Shown: positions 8,833 to 17,630 of the stretch, piece after piece | Numbering within the stretch: the first letter of the stretch is position 1 | Layout of the letters: the number at the start of each line of letters is the position of its first letter | DNA from: Nocardia niigatensis NBRC 100131 | Lineage (GTDB): Bacteria; Actinomycetota; Actinomycetes; Mycobacteriales; Mycobacteriaceae | Assembly (NCBI RefSeq): GCF_000308655.1 | Contig: NZ_BAGC01000048.1 | Location: 1 to 64,000, forward strand | Reading direction: 5' to 3' | Length of the DNA stretch: 64,000 nt | Notes under the pieces: generated by a model | The model's database searches: none | What the model was told of the DNA's origin: nothing | What the model saw: only the letters and a program-made list of their open reading frames with translations | Position numbers and translations under genes: made by a program

Positions 8833-9393
8833 TCAGTCGGTGGCCCGGTGGCGCTGGTAGTAGCGGGCGACCCGGACCCGGTTGCCGCAGCGCTCGGGCG
8901 AGCACCACTGGCGGCGCGGATGGGCGGGCAGGAAGAGCATGACGCAGTCCTCCGCACCGCACTGCCGCAGCCGATCGATGGCCGGATCGGTGAGCAGGGT
9001 CGCGGCGGCGTCGGCCAGGTGCGCGGCCAGCCGAGCGCCCGGATCACCGAGGCGTGCCACGGTTTCGGTGACGGCATCACCGTTCCAGTCCAGGCGGCGG
9101 ATGGCCGGTGCGGCCGACTGCGCTTGGGCGAGGCCGCGCAGCGCGGCGGCCGGTGGGCGGTGGCCGTGCAGCATCGCGTCGAGCGCGGCCGCGGTGTGCT
9201 CGCGGACGGCGTGAACGGCGGCCAGGTCGGCGCCGGTGAGGCGCTGCGGCGGCGGCTCGGGTAGCCGATCGGCCTCCAGGCGTAGCCAATCCGCCAGCCG
9301 TTGAGGGGTTTCCAGCAGGTCGGCGCCGGTGGGCCGGGTGTTCACCAGGTCCAGGGCGAGGGGTTCACCGATCAGCGGTTCGAGATCAGCCAT
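8833..9393 (-). CDS. CGNR zinc-finger (ABATE-domain) transcriptional regulator
   Basis: 186 residues. The N-terminal stress-induced (ABATE) domain begins GEPLALDLVNTRPTGADLL. The C-terminal CGNR zinc finger reads CGAEDC...WCSPERCGNRVRVARYY and has the four zinc Cys and the signature CGNR. These proteins are putative ligand-responsive regulators. The ATG at 9393 faces the divergent hydrolase gene across 88 bases that hold three CTAATG/CATTAG elements. The regulator probably controls both genes. Confidence 0.88.
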   Translation of the reverse strand: MADLEPLIGEPLALDLVNTRPTGADLLETPQRLADWLRLEADRLPEPPPQRLTGADLAAVHAVREHTAAALDAMLHGHRPPAAALRGLAQAQSAAPAIRRLDWNGDAVTETVARLGDPGARLAAHLADAAATLLTDPAIDRLRQCGAEDCVMLFLPAHPRRQWCSPERCGNRVRVARYYQRHRATD

Positions 9394-9397
9394 GCCG

Positions 9398-9451
9398 CTA
9401 ATGCTACCTCGAGCCGTTGACACATTAGGTCGGATCGGCGTAGAACTAATG
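9398..9451. promoter_or_regulatory. Divergent promoter with three CTAATG elements
   Basis: CTAATG occurs at 9398-9403 and 9446-9451 and its complement CATTAG at 9423-9428, spaced 25 and 23 bases start to start. TTGACA at 9417-9422, 18 bases before TAGAAC (9441-9446), gives a sigma-70-like promoter for the + strand hydrolase. The arrangement suggests an operator for the adjacent CGNR protein. Confidence 0.5.
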
Positions 9452-9481
9452 CAACATCGCCGACAGAAAGCATGTGACACC

Positions 9482-10384
9482 GTGAGTACACTCCCCCGGG
9501 TCCTGAACCCGCTCCCCACCGTCCGGCACGGCCACCTCGAGGTCGAGGGCGTCGAGGTCTTCTACCGGGAGTCGGCGCCCGCCCGTGCGGACGCCCCGGT
9601 CCTGTTGCTACTGCACGGTTTTCCCACCGCGTCCCACCAGTTCCGCCGTCTCATCGACGCCCTCGGGGATCGCTACCGCCTCATCGCCCCCGACTATCCG
9701 GGATTCGGAAACACCGTCGTTCCCCCGGATTTCGACTACAGCTTCGACCGGCTGGCCGACATCACCGAGGGTTTCGTCCAGGGACTGGGCCTGACCAGCT
9801 TCGCCCTGTACATCTTCGACTTCGGCGCGCCCATCGGCCTGCGGCTGGCCACCCGGCATCCGGAGTGGATCACCGGCCTCGTCATCCAGAACGGCAATGC
9901 CTACGAGGCCGGATTGTCCGAGGCCGCACAGGGTTTCGTCGCCCTGCGCCCCGACCACGAGGGCGACGAGGACGTCATCCGCGGCCTGCTCACCCTCGAG
10001 GGCACGCGCGGCCAATACGAAACGGGCGTCCCGGACCCCGCCGTGCTCGATCCCGATGCCTGGACCCTGGACCAGCACTACCTCGATCTCCCCGGCCGCA
10101 AGGAGGCCCAGGTGGCCCTGGCCTTCGACTACAAGTCGAATGTGGCCCGCTATCCCGAATGGCAGTCGTGGCTGCGGACATTCGCCCCGCCGGCCCTCAT
10201 TACGTGGGGCGCGAACGACCCCTTCTTCCCGGCCCCCGGCGCGCACGCCTACCTGACCGACCTGCCCGAGGCCGAACTCCACCTGTTCGATACGGGCCAC
10301 TTCGCCCTGGAGACCCACCTATCCGGCATCGCCCCACTCATCGCCGATTTCCTCGACCGCCTACCCCTGACGCTCGGTCGCTGA
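9482..10384 (+). CDS. Alpha/beta hydrolase, epoxide hydrolase-like
   Basis: 300 residues. HGFPTASHQFR holds the oxyanion HGxP motif. The nucleophile elbow is FDFGAPIG, so the nucleophile is Asp as in epoxide hydrolases and haloalkane dehalogenases. WGANDPFF carries the likely acid residue and GHFALE the catalytic His. GTG 9482 is preferred because ATG 9449 would overlap the putative -10 region and a CTAATG element. It is divergent from the CGNR regulator. The substrate is unknown. Confidence 0.85.
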   Translation: MSTLPRVLNPLPTVRHGHLEVEGVEVFYRESAPARADAPVLLLLHGFPTASHQFRRLIDALGDRYRLIAPDYPGFGNTVVPPDFDYSFDRLADITEGFVQGLGLTSFALYIFDFGAPIGLRLATRHPEWITGLVIQNGNAYEAGLSEAAQGFVALRPDHEGDEDVIRGLLTLEGTRGQYETGVPDPAVLDPDAWTLDQHYLDLPGRKEAQVALAFDYKSNVARYPEWQSWLRTFAPPALITWGANDPFFPAPGAHAYLTDLPEAELHLFDTGHFALETHLSGIAPLIADFLDRLPLTLGR

Positions 10385-10422
10385 GACGAGACCCCACGAC
10401 GACAGACCTCACGCGGGTGCAC

Positions 10423-10463
10423 AAAGGCAAGGGCCCGCGGAAATCCGCGGGCCCCTTGCCTTT
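10423..10463. terminator. Bidirectional terminator
   Basis: The arms 10423-10440 and 10445-10463 pair over about 18 bp with one bulged C and a 4-base loop, flanked by AAA and TTTT. It separates the convergent hydrolase and acyl-CoA ligase genes. Confidence 0.85.
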
Positions 10464-10483
10464 TCGAGTTCTGATGACGCCGC

Positions 10484-12280
10484 TCAGGAGTTGTAGATCG
10501 CGTCCACGTCGGCCGCGTACTGCTTCATCACGACCGCGCGCTTCAGGGAGAGCTTCGGGGTGAGCTCGCCGCCCTCCTGGGTCCAGTCGACCGGGAGAAT
10601 ACGGACCTTCTTGATCGCCTCGGCGTGCGAGACCAGCTTGTTGGTGGCCGCGACCGCGTCATTGATCTCGCCGACCAGGGCCGGGTTCTCGATGAGGTGC
10701 TCGATCGGGGTGTCGGCCGGAATGCCGTTGCGCGCCTTCCACGCCGGCAGAGCTTCCGGGTCGAGGGTGACGAGCGCGCCGATGAAGGGCTGACCGTCAC
10801 CGACCACCATGACCTGGCTGATCAGCGCGTTCTGCCGCAGCGAGTCCTCGAGCATGGCCGGGGAGACGTTCTTGCCGCCGGCGGTGACCAGGATCTCCTT
10901 CTTGCGACCGGTGATCGCGATGAAGCCCTGCTCGTCGATGGCGCCGAGGTCGCCGGTCTTGAACCAGCCGTCCGCGTCGAAGGCCTCGGCGCTGGCCTCG
11001 GGGTTGTTCCAGTAGCCGCCGAACACGACCGGGCCGCGGATGAGCAGCTCGCCGTCCTCGGCGACCTTGGCGCCGTGGCCGGGCAGCGGGCGGCCGACCG
11101 AACCGACCTTGATGAACTTGGGGGTGTTCACCGAGACGGCGGCGGTGGACTCGGTGAGGCCGTAGCCCTCGTAGATGGTGACGCCGGCGCCGCGGAAGTA
11201 GTGGCCCAGGCGCGAACCCAGCGGACCGCCACCGGAGACGGCGGACTCGCACTGACCGCCCATGGCCTCGCGCAGCTTGGAGTACACCAGCTTGTCGAAC
11301 AGCATGTGCTGCAGCTTGAGCACGATGTTCGGGCCGCCGTTCTGCAGCGACTGGCTGTACTGGATGGCGATCTCGGTGGCGTAGTCGAAGATCTTGCCCT
11401 TGCCGCCGTCGTGCGCCTTCTGCTTGGCGCCGTTGAACACCTTCTCGAAGACGCGCGGCACCGAGAGGATGAAGTTCGGCTGGTACTGCCCGAACTGTTC
11501 GACCAGGGTGGACCAGTCGGCGGTGTGGGCGACGGTGACACCGGCGTCGAAGGCGGCCAGCGCGACCGCGCGGGCGAAGACGTGGGCCAGCGGCAGGAAC
11601 AGCAGCGACTTGCGGCCGGGCCGCAGGAACTCGCTCATGGCGGAGCGGTCGGCGGCCGACTCGGCGAACAGGTTCGCGTGCGAGAGCATGACGCCCTTGG
11701 GCCGGCCGGTGGTGCCGGAGGTGTAGATGAGCGTAGCCGGGGAGGCGGCCTCCACCTGGGCGCGGCGCTCGTGCACCACGGCGTCGTCGAGTTCGGCGCC
11801 GCGGGCGACGAGTTCGGCGATGGCGCCCTTGTCGATCTGCAGCACCTCGCGCAGGCTGTCGAGACCGCCTTCGATCTCGGCGATGGTGGCGCGATGCTTG
11901 TCGTTCTGGACGACGGTGAGCTTGGTGGCCGAGTCCTCGAGGATCCAGCGCGCCTGCTCGGCGGAGGAGGAGTCGTAGATGGCGACGGTACAGCCGCCGG
12001 CCGCCCAGATGGCGAAGTCGAGCACGACCCACTCGTAGCTGGTCTGAGCCATGATGGCGACGCGGTCACCGAGCTCGATGCCGGCGGCAACAAGTCCCTT
12101 GGCCACGTCGGTCACGGTTTTGGCGAACTCCGCCGCCGTGACGTCGTTCCAGCCGCCCTTGCCATCCGGAATGTTGAAGACGACCAGGTTGGGGGTCTTC
12201 TCGGCATGCCGGAACGCACCGTCCGACATGTTGGCGTTCTCCGGAATGGTGTAGGTAGCCGGGACTTCGAACTCTCGCAT
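10484..12280 (-). CDS. fadD15: Long-chain fatty acid-CoA ligase (FadD15 type)
   Basis: 598 residues, close to the 600 of mycobacterial FadD15. It activates fatty acids through acyl-AMP to acyl-CoA in the cytosol. The AMP/ATP P-loop reads YTSGTTGRPKGVMLSHAN, the second core motif is YGLTEST, the adenylate-binding GWFKTGDLG follows, and ITGRKKEILVTAGGKNVSP is the hinge region. AAGGGCAG precedes ATG 12280. It lies 112 bases after the lipase gene on the same strand, so it may be a distal member of the BVMO operon or independent. The FadD15 assignment rests on length and motifs. Confidence 0.88.
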   Translation of the reverse strand: MREFEVPATYTIPENANMSDGAFRHAEKTPNLVVFNIPDGKGGWNDVTAAEFAKTVTDVAKGLVAAGIELGDRVAIMAQTSYEWVVLDFAIWAAGGCTVAIYDSSSAEQARWILEDSATKLTVVQNDKHRATIAEIEGGLDSLREVLQIDKGAIAELVARGAELDDAVVHERRAQVEAASPATLIYTSGTTGRPKGVMLSHANLFAESAADRSAMSEFLRPGRKSLLFLPLAHVFARAVALAAFDAGVTVAHTADWSTLVEQFGQYQPNFILSVPRVFEKVFNGAKQKAHDGGKGKIFDYATEIAIQYSQSLQNGGPNIVLKLQHMLFDKLVYSKLREAMGGQCESAVSGGGPLGSRLGHYFRGAGVTIYEGYGLTESTAAVSVNTPKFIKVGSVGRPLPGHGAKVAEDGELLIRGPVVFGGYWNNPEASAEAFDADGWFKTGDLGAIDEQGFIAITGRKKEILVTAGGKNVSPAMLEDSLRQNALISQVMVVGDGQPFIGALVTLDPEALPAWKARNGIPADTPIEHLIENPALVGEINDAVAATNKLVSHAEAIKKVRILPVDWTQEGGELTPKLSLKRAVVMKQYAADVDAIYNS

Positions 12281-12392
12281 CGCTGCCCTTCCACAGTGGG
12301 TTTACTGGCGGGTAATTTACGCCACCTTTACAGGTAACTCCCGGCGGACCGCCCGAACCTGTTCTCGGACGGTCCTTCGATAGCTTTCGCCT

Positions 12393-13307
12393 CTATCCTA
12401 TTGACCGGGTTTGCGCAGGCCGAAGCGCCTTCCGCAGAAACTCACCGAGCTCCTGTGTCACCTGTGCGGCCGGGGCGACCAGACCCGCCTGCAACTGGGA
12501 TACGTGCCAGAGTCCGCGGGTCTCGGTGAACTCGGTCGGCACGCCCGCCGCGCGCAGTTGGGCGACCAGCCGCGTGCACTGTTCGTGCAGCATTTCGTCC
12601 ACATCGGCCTGGACATAGGTGGGCGGCAGCCCGCGCAGTTCGCCGAGCAGCGGCGCGTAGCCGGCGTCGGCGCCGTCGCCACCGCCCAGGTAGGCGGCCG
12701 CGCACGCCCGCGACCACGGCTTGTTGATGACCAGGTCGCGGTCGCGCGCAGGCACTTCGTTGGGGTTGCCCCACGGCGCGATCAGCCCCAGCGCCGCCGG
12801 GCTCATGGCGTGCCGGTCGCGCAGCCGTGTGGCCAGTGCGAGCGAGAGCCCGCCACCGGCCGAATCACCGGCCACCGCGATGCGGTCCGGCCGATACCCG
12901 AAGGCCACCAGTTCCAGGAAGGCCGCCTCGGCGTCCTCGAGCGCCGCCGGGAACGGATGCTCGGGGGCCAGGCGGTAGTCCAGAACCTTGACGGCGCAAC
13001 CGGTTTCACGCGCCAGGAAGCCCGCCAGCCCTCGGTGGGTGGCCGGCGAGCCGACGGTGTAGCCGCCGCCGTGCAGGTACAGCACGGTGGCGCTGTCGGA
13101 GACCGGCCCGACCGTCACGTGTTCGGCCGGGCGGCCGCCGAGCTCGACACGCTCGATTTGGGTGCCTCGCGGCCCGCGCTGCGCCACCGCGCCCCAATCC
13201 ATCAGCGCCCGTTGGACACTGAACGGGAGCCGGTGGTGGAGCATGATCCGGAAGACCGGATTCAGGGCTGCGCGGACGACGGGCAGGGGCAGTCTCACAT
13301 CGGGCAT
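12393..13307 (-). CDS. Alpha/beta hydrolase, hormone-sensitive-lipase family (LipR-like)
   Basis: 304 residues of the HSL esterase family. The oxyanion motif is YLHGGGYTVGSP, the nucleophile elbow is VAGDSAGGG (Ser), DVDEMLHEQ holds the likely Asp, and LWHVSQ holds the His. Esterases of this class hydrolyse short-chain esters. It is the third gene of a tight minus-strand operon, 27 bases after the SDR gene. M. tuberculosis has the same gene trio (mymA, lipR, sadH), which suggests that the ester made by the Baeyer-Villiger enzyme is hydrolysed here. Confidence 0.87.
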   Translation of the reverse strand: MPDVRLPLPVVRAALNPVFRIMLHHRLPFSVQRALMDWGAVAQRGPRGTQIERVELGGRPAEHVTVGPVSDSATVLYLHGGGYTVGSPATHRGLAGFLARETGCAVKVLDYRLAPEHPFPAALEDAEAAFLELVAFGYRPDRIAVAGDSAGGGLSLALATRLRDRHAMSPAALGLIAPWGNPNEVPARDRDLVINKPWSRACAAAYLGGGDGADAGYAPLLGELRGLPPTYVQADVDEMLHEQCTRLVAQLRAAGVPTEFTETRGLWHVSQLQAGLVAPAAQVTQELGEFLRKALRPAQTRSIG

Positions 13308-13334
13308 GTCCGGATGTCCTCCACAGTCACTCTG

Positions 13335-14165
13335 TTACGGCAGGAAGCGCTTCTGCACCACCGCGGAGATGCGCTGGTAGTACGAGGCGGTGGTGCGCAC
13401 GAACAGGTCGAGGGCCTTGGCCTCCCAGCCGATGAGCACCCGGCCGTGGCCCTTGCGGACCGCCTCGGTGATGGTCTGCGCGGCCATCTCCGGGGTGTGC
13501 AGCGCCAGCTTGCTGTCGAAGAGGCTGGCCAGGTTCTTCTGGTCGAGCCCCTCGGCGACGGTGGCGTTGCGGGCCACGGCGGTCTTGATGCCGCCGGGGT
13601 GCACGCAGGTGACCTTGACCGGGGTGCCGTTCATGAGCATTTCCTGGCGCAGCGCCTCGGTGAAGCCGCGGACCGCGAATTTGGCCGAGTTGTAGGCGCT
13701 CTGGCCGGGGATCGCGATCAGGCCGAACAGGCTGGACACGTTCACGACGTGGCCGTCACCGGATTCGATGAGGTACGGCAGGAACGCCTTGGTGCCGTTG
13801 ACGACGCCCCAGAAGTCGACGTCCATGATGCGCTCGATGTCCTTGAAGGCAGTGTCGAGCACATCGCCGTGGTGGGCGATGCCGGCGTTGTTGTAGATCT
13901 GGTTGACCTTGCCGAAGTGCTTCTTCACCTCGTCGGCGTAGTGCAGTACGGCTTCGCGCTCGGCCACGTTGAGCCGGTCGGATTTGACCTGGACGCCGTA
14001 CTTCTCGCAGCGTCGCACGGTTTCGGCGAGACCCTCGGCGTCGATGTCGGACAGCGCCAGGCGCGCGCCGCGCCGGGCCAGGTTCTCGGCCAGTGCCCGG
14101 CCGATGCCGGATCCCGCGCCGGTGATCACGCAGACCTTGTCCTTGAAGTAAGCATCGTTGCTCAC
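13335..14165 (-). CDS. Short-chain dehydrogenase/reductase (SadH-like)
   Basis: 276 residues, the same length as mycobacterial SadH. The cofactor motif is VITGAGSGIGRALA, the catalytic Ser is in VVNVSSLFG, and YNSAKFA gives the YxxxK pair. The Asp in LSDID after the second strand favours NAD over NADP. It probably oxidises an alcohol to the ketone used by the upstream BVMO. It lies 27 bases after the BVMO gene and 27 before the lipase gene, so co-transcription is very likely. Confidence 0.88.
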   Translation of the reverse strand: MSNDAYFKDKVCVITGAGSGIGRALAENLARRGARLALSDIDAEGLAETVRRCEKYGVQVKSDRLNVAEREAVLHYADEVKKHFGKVNQIYNNAGIAHHGDVLDTAFKDIERIMDVDFWGVVNGTKAFLPYLIESGDGHVVNVSSLFGLIAIPGQSAYNSAKFAVRGFTEALRQEMLMNGTPVKVTCVHPGGIKTAVARNATVAEGLDQKNLASLFDSKLALHTPEMAAQTITEAVRKGHGRVLIGWEAKALDLFVRTTASYYQRISAVVQKRFLP

Positions 14166-14192
14166 GATTACCGCTTTCGGTTGTTGGATGGA

Positions 14193-15713
14193 CTAGACGG
14201 CCGCTGCGACAGGCTCGGTGGTCGTGTCGTAGGCCGAGACATCGAAGTGCTCGAGCAGGCTGCGGAACCGGAAGGTGAAGTCCGGCCACAGTGTGGTGTT
14301 GTTGCCGTGCTTGTCGAGATACCAGGAGGCGCAGCCGCCGGTGCTCCACACCGCACCTTCCAGTTTGCGCTGCAGGCCGGCGTTGTATTCATCCTGGATG
14401 TCCTTGCGGACCTCGACGGTGCGCAGGCCCAGCTTGTCGAACTGCGCGATGGCGTCGGAGATGTAGTTGATCTGCGATTCCAGCATGTACACCATCGAGG
14501 TGTGCCCCAGGCCCACGTTCGGGCCGAGCATGAAGAACATGTTGGGGTAGTTGTTGATGGCCGAGCCCTTGTAACCCTGCTGGCCGATGTCGTCGAAGAC
14601 CTCGGAGAGCGAGCGGCCGTCGCGGCCGGCGACGACGTCGTAGACCGGCGAGTCGGTGACGTGGAAGCCGGTGGCCACGATGATGGCGTCGACCTCGCGC
14701 TCGGTGCCGTCCTTGGTGACGATGGAGCCCGGGCGGATCTCCTTGATCCCGTCGGTCACCACGTCGACATTGTCGCGACTCAGCGCCGGGTAGTACTCGT
14801 TGGAGATCAGCATGCGCTTGCAGCCGATGCGGAAGTTCGGGGTGACCTTGCGGCGCAGCTCCGGATCGCGCACCTCGGCGAACAGCTTGGCGCGGGCGAT
14901 GGCCTCGAGGCCGAGCATGGCGGGCGGGAACTTGGCCAGCCCGACCACCTGGGTCTCGCGGGCGGCGTAGATGCCCGCGCGGTACAGCGAGCGCAGCGCC
15001 GGAATGTGCTTGAGCGCGAACTTCTCCGGGGCCAGGTATTCGCGGTCGACGCGGGGCAGCAGCCAGGGCGCGGTGCGCTGGTACACGTCGAGGTGCGCGA
15101 CCTTGCCGGCGATGCTGGGGACGATCTGGATGGCGGAGGCGCCGGTGCCGATGACGGCGACGCGCTTGCCGGTCAGGTCGGAGTCGTGGTTCCAGCGGGC
15201 GGAGTGGAAGATCTCGCCCTGGAAGTCGTTGATGCCCTTGATGTCCGGCAGGTTGGGCTCGCAGAGCGCGCCGACGGCGGAGACCAGGATGTCGGCGGTG
15301 AAGGGGCCCTGGCTGGTCTGGATCTCCCAGCGGGCGTCCTCGTTGTTCCAGCGGGCGCCGGTCATCTCGCAGTCGAAGATGTGATTGTCGCGCACGCCGT
15401 ACTTGTCGGCGACGCCCTGGATGTAGCGCTGGATCTCGGGCTGCTTGGAGAACGAGCGCGACCACTCCGGGTTCAGTGCGAAGGAGTAGGAGTACAGCTG
15501 CGACGGCACGTCGCAGGCGGCGCCCGGGTAGGTGTTGTCGCGCCAGGTGCCGCCGACATCGCTGCCGCGCTCCAGCACGAGGTAGTCGGTGCGTCCCTGT
15601 TGGCTCAGCCGGATGGCCAGGCCCAGGCCCGAGAACCCGCTGCCGACGATGATCACGCGGGAGTGCCGGACCGGCCGGTTGCCGACAGCTTTGTCTGTAA
15701 CCTTGCGACTCAT
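14193..15713 (-). CDS. Flavin Baeyer-Villiger monooxygenase (MymA/EthA-like)
   Basis: 506 residues. The FAD fingerprint is IIVGSGFSGLGLAIRL near residue 20, the BVMO signature FxGxxxHxxxW appears as FQGEIFHSARW, and the NADPH Rossmann motif is VIGTGASAIQIVPSIA. It inserts oxygen next to a ketone to give an ester, using NADPH and O2. It is the first gene of the operon BVMO-SDR-lipase, matching the mymA, sadH and lipR genes linked to cell-envelope lipid changes in M. tuberculosis. An AraC regulator (VirS) controls that operon there; here the divergent neighbour is a TetR protein. Confidence 0.92.
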   Translation of the reverse strand: MSRKVTDKAVGNRPVRHSRVIIVGSGFSGLGLAIRLSQQGRTDYLVLERGSDVGGTWRDNTYPGAACDVPSQLYSYSFALNPEWSRSFSKQPEIQRYIQGVADKYGVRDNHIFDCEMTGARWNNEDARWEIQTSQGPFTADILVSAVGALCEPNLPDIKGINDFQGEIFHSARWNHDSDLTGKRVAVIGTGASAIQIVPSIAGKVAHLDVYQRTAPWLLPRVDREYLAPEKFALKHIPALRSLYRAGIYAARETQVVGLAKFPPAMLGLEAIARAKLFAEVRDPELRRKVTPNFRIGCKRMLISNEYYPALSRDNVDVVTDGIKEIRPGSIVTKDGTEREVDAIIVATGFHVTDSPVYDVVAGRDGRSLSEVFDDIGQQGYKGSAINNYPNMFFMLGPNVGLGHTSMVYMLESQINYISDAIAQFDKLGLRTVEVRKDIQDEYNAGLQRKLEGAVWSTGGCASWYLDKHGNNTTLWPDFTFRFRSLLEHFDVSAYDTTTEPVAAAV

Positions 15714-15742
15714 GTATCCGAGCGTAGGGTCTTATTGAGCAG

Positions 15743-15761
15743 GAGTCAACAGTATTGACTC
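15743..15761. promoter_or_regulatory. Inverted repeat GAGTCAA-N5-TTGACTC in divergent TetR/BVMO promoter
   Basis: A perfect 7-bp inverted repeat (15743-15749 and 15755-15761) lies in the 89-base gap between the BVMO start and the TetR start. TetR dimers typically bind repeats of this size and spacing, so it is the best candidate operator. Confidence 0.6.
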
Positions 15762-15802
15762 ACGTTCAGTAAGCCATGGCAAGATGACCTAAGGTTGGAC
15801 CA

Positions 15803-16447
15803 ATGACCAAGGAGCGCGCCGTGAGCAGCAGACCGGACAGCCGGGGCAAACGCGTGCGCCTGAGCCCGGCCGAACGCCGCGAGCAGTTGATCACGCTCGG
15901 CGCCCGCATGCTGCGCGAACGCGCCCTGGAGGACATCTCCATCGGGGAGATCGCCGAACAGGCCGGCATCTCACGCGGGCTGCTGTTCCACTACTTCCCC
16001 ACCAAGCAGGATTTCCACCTGGAGATCGTCCGGCACGCCAATGCCGAACTGCTGGAACGCACCTCGCCCGATCCGAGCCTGGGCCTGTTCGACATGCTGC
16101 GCGACGCGGTCGAGCGCTACATCGACTACGTCACCGAGAACCGCACGTCCTACCTGGCCCTGCTGCGCGGTCCGGCCAGTGCCAGCCCCGAACTGGTCAC
16201 CCTGGTCAACGCCACCCGCATGGCCCTGGTGGACCGCATCCTCGCCGAGGCCCCCCTGCCGATCGAGGACCCCGACCGGCCCCGCCTGGGCCTGGCCGTC
16301 CGGGGCTGGATCGCCTTCGTCGAGGAGACCACCCTGACCTGGCTCCGCGAGGAACCCATCACTCGCGACGATCTGGTCGACATGCTCGTCGCCTCCCTCC
16401 CGGCCCTGGCCCTCAGCGCGGACCTGACTGCGGCACTGCAGGAATGA
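15803..16447 (+). CDS. TetR family transcriptional regulator
   Basis: 214 residues. The N-terminal HTH covers about residues 25-70, with ISIGEIAEQAGISRGLLFHY followed by FPTKQDF, the classic TetR recognition helix. The C-terminal domain is helical and variable, with a hydrophobic ligand pocket expected. A weak AAGG precedes ATG 15803. It is divergent from the BVMO operon with a perfect inverted repeat between, so it is probably its repressor, with a lipid or ketone-type effector. Confidence 0.9.
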   Translation: MTKERAVSSRPDSRGKRVRLSPAERREQLITLGARMLRERALEDISIGEIAEQAGISRGLLFHYFPTKQDFHLEIVRHANAELLERTSPDPSLGLFDMLRDAVERYIDYVTENRTSYLALLRGPASASPELVTLVNATRMALVDRILAEAPLPIEDPDRPRLGLAVRGWIAFVEETTLTWLREEPITRDDLVDMLVASLPALALSADLTAALQE

Positions 16448-16470
16448 CGCGCGCGAGCTGAAGGACGGAG

Positions 16471-16623
16471 CTACGGGGTTCGGTACAGCTCGTCCCGGTC
16501 CGGCCACCTCCCCGTCACGGCGGCGACCATGAGCGCGGCCGCCACCGGACTGTGGACGCGGGTCAGCGTGCAGTAGAGCTCGTCGACCGGTGTACATCCG
16601 GACGGTATTTCGGGTGCCGACAT
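16471..16623 (-). CDS. Small protein, 50 aa, unknown function
   Basis: A 50-codon frame starting MSAPEIPSGCTPVDELYCTL and ending DELYRTP, preceded by a very strong ribosome-binding site (GGGAGGTG, 8 bases from ATG 16623). It contains two Cys and a hydrophobic stretch VAAALMVAAV. It lies 120 bases downstream of the Crp-type gene on the same strand and may be co-transcribed with it. I recognise no family, but the start signal and codon pattern support real coding. Confidence 0.55.
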   Translation of the reverse strand: MSAPEIPSGCTPVDELYCTLTRVHSPVAAALMVAAVTGRWPDRDELYRTP

Positions 16624-16743
16624 CGGTCACACCTCCCGAGGGTTTTGCCCCAGATTCACGATGGGGAGACTTTTCGAGGGTGACACGGCGCTGCTGTAAG
16701 AACGCCTGAAAAATCAGGTCTCTCAGCAGGATTTCGCGAATCC

Positions 16744-17508
16744 CTAATCCAATTCCGCGAATCGGCGCAGCTTTTCGAGATCGCGGATATGGACGTGCCG
16801 GTTGTAGAGGCACACCAGGCCGGCGTCCTTCATCTCCCGCATCGCCAGTCCGACCGCGTCCACCCCGGCCCCGACGAGATTGCCCAGCTCCTCGTAGGAC
16901 AGTCGCACGGTGATCTCCCATCCCGCTTCGGTCCGCCGCCCGCAGGATTCGACGAACTCGACCAGCAGCCGCGCGAGCCGGATCTGCACGTGGCAGCCGC
17001 CGAAGTCCAGGCGGCGCTGGTCGGACCAGGCCAGGCGATCCGCGAGCGAGCGGCACAGCACCAGCGAGCCGTCCTGATGGGATTCCAGAAATGTCATGAA
17101 TATCGATCCCGGAATCCGGTGCGCGATGGTGGCCGTGCACACCGTCGCGGTGTTGGATCGCCGCGATTCCGGCACCAGCGCGCCGAGTTCGCCGATCACG
17201 TCGCCGCTGACCCGGATCGCGAACAGCTTGCCGTCGGCCGCGGTGATCTTCACGCATGCCGACAGCGTGCGATCCCGCGAGCGCAGCAGGTACACGGTGC
17301 TGCCGGGGTCGCCCTGGCGCATGAGCACCGTGCCCGGCGGGCAGTAGGTCTGCACACCGAGTTGGAGCAGGTCCTGGCGGCTGCGCGCGCACAGCCGTTC
17401 CATGAAAGTCCCCGTGGGCCAGGGCCAATCGCCCAGATGGCCGCCGTGTGGTGGGTTCACAGTCGTGTCCGGTTCCCGTACCGCTATGGAAAAGCTGCCC
17501 CGATCCAT
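16744..17508 (-). CDS. Crp/Fnr family transcriptional regulator
   Basis: 254 residues from ATG 17508; ATG 17403 (MERLCARSRQ) would give 219 residues, nearer the family norm, and neither has a clear ribosome-binding site. The N-terminal cyclic-nucleotide-type beta barrel contains PPGTVLMRQGDPGSTVYLL and GDVIGELGAL. A long helix is followed by the C-terminal winged helix LSYEELGNLVGAGVDAVGLA. The recognition helix departs from the usual SRETVNR pattern, so the target site may differ from that of Crp. The effector is unknown. The next gene on the minus strand is a 50-codon ORF. Confidence 0.8.
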   Translation of the reverse strand: MDRGSFSIAVREPDTTVNPPHGGHLGDWPWPTGTFMERLCARSRQDLLQLGVQTYCPPGTVLMRQGDPGSTVYLLRSRDRTLSACVKITAADGKLFAIRVSGDVIGELGALVPESRRSNTATVCTATIAHRIPGSIFMTFLESHQDGSLVLCRSLADRLAWSDQRRLDFGGCHVQIRLARLLVEFVESCGRRTEAGWEITVRLSYEELGNLVGAGVDAVGLAMREMKDAGLVCLYNRHVHIRDLEKLRRFAELD

Positions 17509-17630
17509 CCACGGTAGGCGAGCGAAACCGGTTGCGACGCAGTGGACGCCGAGGTGTTACGGATTCACGACCGGACCCCGCATCGGCGGCCGGGTGCGCG
17601 GCGGGGTCGGACGGCCGGTGCGCGCGCCGG

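Noticed and set aside
12411..15758. 1115-codon plus-strand frame across the lipase, SDR and BVMO genes
   Set aside because: Antisense to three clear enzymes; composition typical of shadow frames in GC-rich DNA.
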